NCBI GenBank assembly: GCA_036244855.1
Contig: BQKZ01010613.1
Coordinates: forward strand, 1 to 13,473
Reading direction: 5' to 3'
Origin: Temnopleurus reevesii
Taxonomy: Eukaryota > Echinodermata > Echinoidea > Temnopleuroida > Temnopleuridae
Length of the DNA stretch: 13,473 bases
Shown: positions 8,113 to 13,473 of the stretch, in pieces
Position numbering within the stretch: the first letter of the stretch is position 1
Layout: each line of letters opens with the position of its first letter
Notes under the pieces: generated by a model
Seen by the model: the letters and a program-made list of their open reading frames with translations, nothing else
What the model was told of the DNA's origin: nothing
Databases searched by the model: none
Made by a program: the position numbers and the translations under genes

Positions 8113-8850
8113 GCAGAATACTAAATTCTATACAAACCATACAGTACTCTATATTATTACTATTGCATAAATAAAAAAGAATACACTGTACATACTATTA
8201 ATTGCGACAATCACCAAACATTATCTTCACGAACTGTGAACTACTAAAAAAGCACAGCTACACCAATCCATTAAATCAGTAATAAAACAAGCACCTGAAT
8301 ATCAGAGAAATTACCTTGGAATATCAAACAACATGATTGAAAGACAAAAATGAAAACATAGTAAAAAAAAAAGTAACAGATTTTCACCTAAACATGCAGC
8401 ATATATTGCATTTTGTCAATACAGCTGATGTACAACGCTAAACAAAGGTTTAAAATCCTGAAAACAGAGAGTTGATTTTGAATACACACCTCAAAAGAAC
8501 ACTTCAAATACATATCAAACAAACACAGCACAACATAAATTTTATTTGCAAGATCACACCTACATAAATAGTTAAAAAATCATCAAAACAATTCTAATCA
8601 AACACTCAAATCTAAGTATATTGACATAGGAATGCAAAGTCATTTCAAAGATTATCCATCTTTAAGAATCATACTTACATTTCCATCATAGTCAAAATAT
8701 ATTCTAATCATTATTACAAAATATTATCTTCAGGTTTTGGGTACCAAGCCATTACTGTTCATCTAGAGCAGAAAGTTGAATTGCAAAGCATATCTTACCG
8801 AAAGAAAATCCCACATGCTTTATCACTTCTAATTCAACAAATGAAATTGG
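8113..8850 (+). repeat. Long direct repeat, copy 2
   Basis: Partner of 7151-7901. It lacks short pieces present in copy 1, such as the CATATTGGACC stretch and an AAAAGGCA insert. It has a longer A run (8364-8373). After TTCTAATTCAACAAATGAA it no longer follows copy 1, and the MITE at 8863 begins shortly after. Confidence 0.8.
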
Positions 8851-8862
8851 TCCTTATCTAAT

Positions 8863-9036
8863 GAGGTGTTGCTCAAAATCAACTGCAAATCAACTGCAAC
8901 TTTGCAAATTGTAATGTGCATTTTCATTCGCGCATGGTGCGCGCATTTAACAAGACGCGCATGAAACAATGATTTTGATTGGCGTATTCCGATCAACTGC
9001 AACTTGCAATCAATTGCAACTTTTGAACAACACCCC
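8863..9036. mobile_element. MITE, GGGGTGTTG / ATCAACTGCAA family, copy 1 (174 bp)
   Basis: The left end GAGGTGTTGCTCAAAATCAA is inverted at the right, where TTTTGAACAACACCCC ends at 9036. Inside each arm the word ATCAACTGCAA (or ATCAATTGCAA) is repeated: twice on the left (8879-8900) and twice on the right (8993-9019). The centre carries CpG-rich palindromic words (GCGCATGGTGCGCGC). No transposase is encoded. Its flanks contain TAA-like words, but no clear target duplication could be fixed. The 60-codon frame at 8969-9151 is an accident of this element. Confidence 0.72.
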
Positions 9037-9283
9037 TAAAGCGTATGGACTTAGAAATGCAAAGTCATCTCAAAATTTAACTTTAAGAATCATACTCTCA
9101 CATTCCATCATAGTCCCATTGTATTTGATTCATCATTTCAAAATCTTGTAGGAATTAGAAGTCATTTCAAAAGATGACCTATCTTTAAGAATTTTACCTA
9201 CATTTCCATCATAGTCACATTGTATACAAATCACCCTAGCAAAATATTGCCTTCGGTTAGGTTGCAAAGCTGGTACTGTTTAT
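9037..9283 (+). repeat. Two partial copies of the long-repeat module
   Basis: Two successive fragments, about 9037-9150 and 9151-9283, resemble the last third of the long direct repeats. Shared landmarks are GGAATTAGAAGTCATTTCAA or AGAAATGCAAAGTCATCTCA, then CTTTAAGAATCATACT, CATTCCATCATAGTC, and in the second copy AAATATTGCCTTCGGTTAGG and ACTGTTTAT. They are more diverged than the two long copies are from each other, so they are older or less constrained. Confidence 0.6.
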
Positions 9284-9287
9284 TTAA

Positions 9288-9426
9288 CTCATTCCACGTT
9301 TTCTTTGCGTCAATGAACATCCGTTGACCTGTTTTCTTCGCATTTTTGCACAGAGTTCCCATACAAACATGTACACTCCCTAAACAATACAACAAACAGG
9401 GGGTTTACGGGTGAACGCACAAAGAG
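9288..9426. mobile_element. Possible TTAA-flanked short element (139 bp)
   Basis: TTAA lies at both sides (9284-9287 and 9427-9430). The ends read CTCATTCCACG and, inverted, CTCTTTGTGCG: loosely similar, beginning CTC and ending CG. The segment interrupts sequence that resembles 4240-4330, which fits an insertion. The short end match and frequent TTAA in AT-rich DNA mean this may be chance. If real, TTAA duplication would suggest a piggyBac-type MITE. Confidence 0.3.
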
Positions 9427-9430
9427 TTAA

Positions 9431-9886
9431 AGCATCAATTTGTTTTTAAATGCTTGGTTAAAATAAATAACCACAGGCTTTTTGGCCTAATGTTGCAAAT
9501 AAAATATAGGAAGGATACATGTACATGTACTTCCTGAAATGGAATGCATAATAATTCTTATAATTGCTAGACTGAAAAACATGTTTAATGCTATGTGTGA
9601 TACAAATTTGTAAAAAATCGCCATAAATAATGCAATGAGCCATCATATATATAGGAATGAGTTGAATGCTGTTGAGTTTGACTATATACCCTGAAGTTTT
9701 TGTGACGGTTTTATTTTAGGGAATTTCGCAGACCTATAGCCCCATGAAAATTTGAACTCGAAATGTATGTGTATACAAACACAATTGGATAATAAGAACA
9801 CGCACAAATATCAAACTAGTCCCATAACGCACAAATGTCTGCACGCCAAAATATTGGCTTGTGCAGACAGATATAGAAAAGGCTGG
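9431..9886. other. AT-rich non-coding stretch
   Basis: No gene was recognised. It includes an ACATGTACATGTAC word at 9518-9531. The 62-codon minus-strand frame at 9458-9646 has no recognisable motif. Confidence 0.4.
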
Positions 9887-9888
9887 TA

Positions 9889-10058
9889 GAGTCAAACCTG
9901 TCTATAAAGACCACCCATGGGAGACAGAAAACACGGTCTTTGAGAGCAGGTGGTCTCTATAGACAGGTTCATCAACACGTAAATTGCTTCCAAGGGAGAC
10001 CAGAAAGGTGGTCTATATGGACAGGTGGTACAGGTGGTCTCTCGGGCAGGTTTGACTG
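9889..10058. mobile_element. TA-flanked MITE, 'CTGTCTATA' type (170 bp)
   Basis: The left end GAGTCAAACCTGTCTATAAA and the right end GGGCAGGTTTGACTG are inverted copies (12-bp outer match with one mismatch). TA lies at 9887-9888 and 10059-10060. Internally the word GGTGGTCT(C/A)TATAGACAGG and its complement recur several times (9901, 9948, 10007, 10030), as in the relative at about 2566-2741. Ends and TA flank suggest a pogo/Tigger-like Tc1/mariner derivative. The minus-strand 88-codon frame at 9892-10158 mostly overlaps this element and is rejected. Confidence 0.78.
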
Positions 10059-10240
10059 TACTACAGTACATGTATGATTGCTGGCGTGAACCCGTTGAAT
10101 ACTGAATTCTTACATTGTCATAGACTTTGTACTCGTAGCATCCGGTTCCAGTAGCCAATGTGTTGAGATGGACGAGGTGATATGACGACCCTGATATACT
10201 TTGATTTTTTTTATGTTGTCATGCTGCATTGGACCTCGTT

Positions 10241-10429
10241 GGGGTGTTGCTAGAAAGATCAGTTGCAAATCAACTGCAAATCTGTAAAACTTTTCTCCAA
10301 AAATGTTAAATTCTGTGTACAAGGTAATTTGAAAGGCGCATTTTCATATGCACACCAAGAATATGATTAAAACATGACGATCAAATGCAACCTGTGATTG
10401 ATAACATCTTTAAATACTAGCAACACCCC
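10241..10429. mobile_element. MITE, GGGGTGTTG family, copy 2 (189 bp)
   Basis: GGGGTGTTGCTAG at 10241-10253 is the exact complement of CTAGCAACACCCC at 10417-10429. As in the copy at 8863, the left arm repeats ATCA(G/A)(T/C)TGCAAATC-like words. The centre has GGCGCATTTTCATATGCACACC, matching GTGCATTTTCATTCGCGCATGG of the relative. An A-rich run follows directly on the right. No target duplication is clear. Non-coding. Confidence 0.72.
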
Positions 10430-10784
10430 CCCAAAAAAAAAATCAAATGAGTATAAAGCTTTCAGAGCCATGAGCACCGACAAGGTGGACCTGTGTGGTA
10501 TACAAGTAGCCATCATTTTTATTATTATTATATACCTTTGTAGTCTGCTTTCTGGAGATCATCTACAACCCTTTTATGGATTTTTTTTTTCAATTTTGAC
10601 CCTTACATAATTTCACCACCTGGCCTTCTGTAGGATGACCTTTCACCTTTGACCCCTACATGTTGTGGTTCATCTCTTTGCCTTTGTTGGGATGATATAC
10701 GAATGGGATGAAACCTGCAGTGTACTGTAAAACAAATAAAGATATGCGAAAAAATGGTTACTGGGTAGAGATATTTCTTATGTA
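10430..10784. other. Non-coding stretch with small simple repeats
   Basis: Holds an A run (10433-10441), a short ATT microsatellite (about 10515-10530) and a TGACCTTTCACCTTTGACCCC stretch reminiscent of repeat R. No gene was recognised; the 70-codon plus-strand frame at 10398-10610 begins inside the MITE. Confidence 0.4.
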
Positions 10785-10788
10785 TTAA

Positions 10789-11558
10789 CCCTTTAACACC
10801 TTAAACCGCCCGAGACCACCCGTTAGCTTACTCACTAAACCGCCCCAAACCGCACTCAGTTTTCACTGCGCTACTGTATCCATAATACGTGGTCAGGTAT
10901 ATGCCCAAAATTTGTTGTGCATTACGTACGGGGTGTGCGCTTTCGGATCGTGTACAAAAACGTGTATGCTTGCGTACAACAAATATGAGTATTTCCCATT
11001 GAAACAGACTGATGCATTCAGTCTGCGCTGCTGATCCGGACTGATCATTCAAACAAGATGGCTGCCTCCAGGAGGAAGAAAACGTATACGTCGGAAAAGG
11101 CTCTTGAACTGCTACATGTATTTGATAATAATTTCTTCGACTGATTGAATACAAACGAGAGTGATATTGAAGTGGACATTGATTCAGATGTTTCAGACGT
11201 AGGTTCTATTCACGGTATATTTTGTCTGATTTATTATCATTTTGTGCCACTTTCTGAGCTTAGTTTATCAATTTTTCGTGATTGGGCGCAGGCCTATGTG
11301 GGATAATGCATGTGTGCTATTATTTACTTTCATTTTATTATGAAAAGGCCGATATATATAAACCATGATGATCCATAAGTCATGCTATCTTGTTCGTCAT
11401 TTTCTATTTTTCAAAATAAATATTACTTGTAATGACAAAATTCAACAACTAAAATGCTATACCACTTTGTTCAGAACCATGTCAAAATCATAGCAGCCAG
11501 ATACTTTCCATCAGGGAACAAGCTAACACTTTTCACAGAGTCTCTAGGTGCTAAAGGG
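10789..11558 (+). mobile_element. piggyBac-like element, internally deleted (770 bp)
   Basis: TTAA lies on both sides (10785-10788 and 11559-11562). The ends are CCCTTTAACACCT and, inverted, CCCTTTAGCACCT, one mismatch in 13. TTAA target duplication with CCC-starting ends is the hallmark of the piggyBac superfamily. The element keeps the start of a transposase-like frame (11058-11201) but is far too short for the roughly 500-600 residue protein. It is therefore a non-autonomous deletion derivative. It is flanked on the right by a 65-bp tandem duplication. Confidence 0.78.
11058..11201 (+). pseudogene. N-terminal remnant of a piggyBac-type transposase
   Basis: ATG at 11058 opens MAASRRKKTYTSEKALELL, is broken by a TGA at 11142-11144, and continues in the same frame with ESDIEVDIDSDVSDV. 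A basic start followed by an acidic, serine- and aspartate-rich stretch is typical of the N-terminus of piggyBac-family transposases (PGBD-like proteins). The catalytic DDD core, insertion domain and C-terminal zinc-binding region are absent. Similarity stops near 11201, probably the deletion junction. It lies between TTAA-flanked ends in the expected orientation. A 108-codon frame on the opposite strand (10828-11154) is considered a shadow. Confidence 0.6.
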
Positions 11559-11584
11559 TTAAAGGTAGAATACTTCTTTTGCAG

Positions 11585-11714
11585 CCTAAAATTTGACTTT
11601 CAAAGATTGTTGTGTTATGTTGAAGAGTACTAAATGTTAGAACTTATCACCTAAAATTTGACTTTCCAAGATTGTTGTGTTATGTTGAAGAGTACTAAAT
11701 GTTAGAGCTTATCA
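11585..11714 (+). repeat. 65-bp tandem duplication
   Basis: Units 11585-11649 and 11650-11714 share CCTAAAATTTGACTTTC(A/C)A and GATTGTTGTGTTATGTTGAA, and differ at only two bases (A/C at 11602/11667 and A/G at 11642/11707). The near identity shows that it is recent. Confidence 0.9.
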
Positions 11715-11931
11715 CCAATCAATTAAGCACAAAGATAGATCATGATAGGCGAATCTATAGTTATTCCAATAATAGTTCTTCTATTCGGGCACCGAACTAA
11801 TTCACCGTACGTTCAAAGTTCAAAACAGCCGTTAACCCCTCGTTGACCAATAGCGCGAGAGTCTCTCCCAGTGCGTATTCCGCATGGTGTGGCAGTATAT
11901 TGAAGTGCGCACTGTACGTGCTCTTACGTTT

Positions 11932-11947
11932 TGTGTGTGTGTGTGTG
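11932..11947 (+). repeat. TG microsatellite
   Basis: A (TG)n tract of about eight units, directly left of the foldback element. Confidence 0.85.
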
Positions 11948-11949
11948 GT

Positions 11950-12384
11950 AACGGAATACGCTAGGAGTATCGTTAATTCACTATTTCATTTGAAATTTAA
12001 ATATTGAAAATAGAATATTGACGCCAAAGTCGATCAATATTTCAATTTTAAATCAGAAAAATGGCTCATTTTTCAATTTCCGTTTCTAAAAATGCAAAAT
12101 TAAAAATCAAGAAAATGAAATATTGAAAAACGAACTCATTTTTCTGTTTTTCTATTTTTTATATTCTGTTTATCCAATTCGAAATCAGAATAATCAAAAA
12201 AGGAACACCGCGACTGATTTCCTGTTTTTGTTTTTGCGTTCGCAAAACGGAATATTGATTAAGGTCGGTCCGAGCTCGACCAATATTTCAATTTCGTTTT
12301 GCAAAACAGAATATTGAAGACCATCCTCTACGGCCGAAACATTACAATCCTAGAATTATTTCAGACCCTTAAATGAATTCCGAT
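11950..12384 (+). repeat. Left arm of foldback element, chain of hairpins
   Basis: Within this arm, successive hairpins can be read: AATATTGA/TCAATATT (12014-12041); GAAAAATG-GCT-CATTTTTC (12056-12074, perfect); GAAAAACG..CATTTTTC (12125-12144); ATTCTG/CAGAAT (12163-12191); AAGGAA/TTCCTG (12200-12228, with A and T runs outside). Next come TTTTGCG-TT-CGCAAAA (12232-12247, perfect), AATATTG/CAATATT around GGTCG/CGAC (12251-12287), and CAATATT/AATATTG around GTTTTGCAAAAC (12281-12316). The last two share one stem strand, so only one can form at a time. Confidence 0.75.
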
Positions 12385-12718
12385 CTCGAGCTCTGCTCTC
12401 CGTGCCCTCACAATATCCAGCGCAAATCGAGTGCATCTTACGCCGAAAGTCTGCGGGCAAAGCCGCCGCCAACCCTATTGCGTCTGCAAGTGCTGAGTGA
12501 GCTGCGCTGTGAGATAGATTCAACATGAGTGTGAGCGAGTGAATGGGCTCGACGGGTTTTTGTAAATGTTTTATTGTTGACAAATCAGGCTGTTTTAAGA
12601 AAGAGGATTGGAGTACTACTGGAGAGTAGAGTTACCTATTCATCATGCTGTTACACTGTCTTACACAGTCATTATAATACAGTTTAGTACTCTACCGGCA
12701 AGCCGATCGGACGGCGGG
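12385..12718. other. Loop of foldback element
   Basis: The first 180 bases are GC- and CpG-richer than the arms (for example GCAAAGCCGCCGCCAACCC near 12458). A 75-codon minus-strand frame (12583-12356) covers this part and extends into the arm. It is alanine-rich in the middle (ADAIGLAAALPADFRRKM) but matches no family known to me, so it is not called as a gene. The last 110 bases contain small inverted words (GAGTACTA at 12610 and TAGTACTC at 12685). Confidence 0.5.
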
Positions 12719-13168
12719 ATCGGAATTCATTAAGTTTAAAGGTCTGAAATAATTCTAGGATTGTAATGTTTCGGCCGTAGAGGATGGTCTTCAATATTCT
12801 GTTTTGCAAAACAAAATTGAAATATTGGTGGAGCTCGGACCGACCTTAATCAATATTCCGTTTTGCGAACGCAAAAACAAAAACAGGAAATCAGCCGCGG
12901 TGTTCCTTTTTTTGATTATTCTGATTTCGAATTGGATAAACAGAATATGAAAAATAGAAAAACAGAAAAATGAGTTCGTTTTTCAATATTTCATTTTCTT
13001 GATTTTTAATTTTGCATTTTTAGAAACGGAAATTGAAAAATGAGCCATTTTTCTGATTTAAAATTGAAATATTGATCGACTTTGGAGTCAATATTCTAGT
13101 TTTAATATTTCAATTTCAAATGAAATAGTGAATTAACGGACGATACCTCCATTGTATCGCGATACCGT
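12719..13168 (-). repeat. Right arm of foldback element
   Basis: Reverse complement of the left arm, preserving the same hairpin series. A few changes (such as GGAGCTC for the left arm's CGAGCTC around 12830, and GCCGCGG for the left arm's CGCGACT) show the arms have drifted independently. Near its outer end is a perfect 12-bp palindrome, GTATCGCGATAC at 13154-13165. Confidence 0.8.
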
Positions 13169-13360
13169 TGGTTTCAAGATGAATTATGATAGAATAGATT
13201 TTGATGTGAATTAAATATTCTGGACTACATTCGACCAAAATACTTCATAGAGGTTATTATTTTGGCACATCTGAGGTACACAACAACTTGTAAGCATAAC
13301 CGTAATATGTGTAAATGTAGTTTTCTACCTTTAAAGCAGAGCTACCATCCTCAGATCTAT

Positions 13361-13473
13361 AACTAGATGAATCCTCGACCGCGCACGGTCAAAATTTATG
13401 CCTCCGCTATCACGCAATCAGAAAGATATGTACGGCTTGTTCCATGCCATCAGAAATCAAAAACATTTTACAA
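13361..13473 (+). repeat. Dispersed repeat 'R', copy 2 (cut by window edge)
   Basis: Starts AACTAGATGAATCCTCGA and follows 7902-8018 base for base, except for four substitutions and a 4-base deletion in the GCTTGTT..CCATG region (about 96% identical at aligned positions). It continues beyond the window. A sharp shared left edge at AACTAGATG in both copies supports a defined repeat start. Confidence 0.85.

Larger units (their letters stand above)
11950..13168. mobile_element. Foldback element with long inverted arms (about 1.2 kb)
   Basis: Sequence from about 11950-12384 returns as its reverse complement at 12719-13168, with small indels and an estimated identity above 90% by eye. The central loop is 334 bp. 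The clearest arm segments include GACCATCCTCTACGGCCGAA (12319) and its complement ending near 12788. The outermost 20 bases (AACGG..., then GGAGTATCG against GGAGGTATCG) match less well, so the ends are approximate. No transposase is present. Each arm contains a series of short hairpins, described separately. Long-arm foldback transposons are known in animals; I do not recognise this family and could not identify a target duplication. Confidence 0.82.

Noticed and set aside
7151..8850. LTR retrotransposon with two long terminal repeats
   Set aside because: The direct repeats are separated by only 211 bp of another dispersed repeat; no TG...CA ends, primer-binding site or polyprotein is visible.
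9892..10158. 88-codon minus-strand frame, cysteine- and threonine-rich
   Set aside because: It is mostly the translation of the MITE at 9889-10058 with its internal repeats; the CTTCPYRPP-like strings come from repeated DNA words.
10828..11154. 108-codon minus-strand frame, the longest in the window
   Set aside because: It lies antisense inside the piggyBac-like element, overlapping the recognisable transposase start on the plus strand, and has no family resemblance.
12356..12583. 75-codon minus-strand frame in the foldback loop as a real gene
   Set aside because: Short, no known family, extends into the inverted arm. Kept only as a finding about the loop.

Overview
This window looks like non-coding, AT-rich genomic DNA from an animal, most likely a marine invertebrate. 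An echinoderm is my best guess, but other marine deuterostomes or molluscs are possible. The guess rests on many short non-autonomous transposons, recurrent TACATGTA words, piggyBac and LINE remnants, and the absence of any long open reading frame. No host protein-coding gene, tRNA or rRNA could be supported. All ATG-initiated frames are short (about 108 codons at most), match no family I know, and several run through transposon ends. The species call is inference, not something the sequence proves.

Layout. Bases 1-2211 hold one probable MITE (miniature inverted-repeat element, about 173-327), a diverged dispersed repeat and an 18-bp duplication; the rest is featureless. Bases 2212-4202 are dense in small elements: a GA microsatellite, two TA-flanked MITEs (2249-2422 and about 2566-2741), a MITE with perfect 22-bp ends (2861-3015), and a tandem duplication (3651-4202) whose two units each carry a 175-180 bp palindromic MITE. 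Bases 4736-5177 carry a decayed C-terminal end of a LINE reverse transcriptase, partly doubled. Bases 5178-7150 are mostly featureless apart from a 43-bp tandem duplication and a CpG-rich hairpin.

Bases 7151-9283 are a set of diverged direct repeats: two long copies of about 740 bp, separated by a 211-bp dispersed repeat, then two shorter partial copies. A MITE (8863-9036) sits between them. A second member of that MITE family lies at 10241-10429, and another TA-flanked MITE at 9889-10058. Bases 10789-11558 are a piggyBac-like element with TTAA flanks and internal loss. It keeps only a broken start of the transposase frame.

The most striking object is at about 11950-13168: a foldback element with two inverted arms of about 435-450 bp around a 334-bp loop. 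Each arm is itself built from consecutive small hairpins that reuse words such as AATATTG/CAATATT. The window ends inside a second, nearly identical copy of the 211-bp dispersed repeat seen at 7902. The elements do not form a pathway; they record repeated insertion, local duplication and decay in an intergenic or intronic region.
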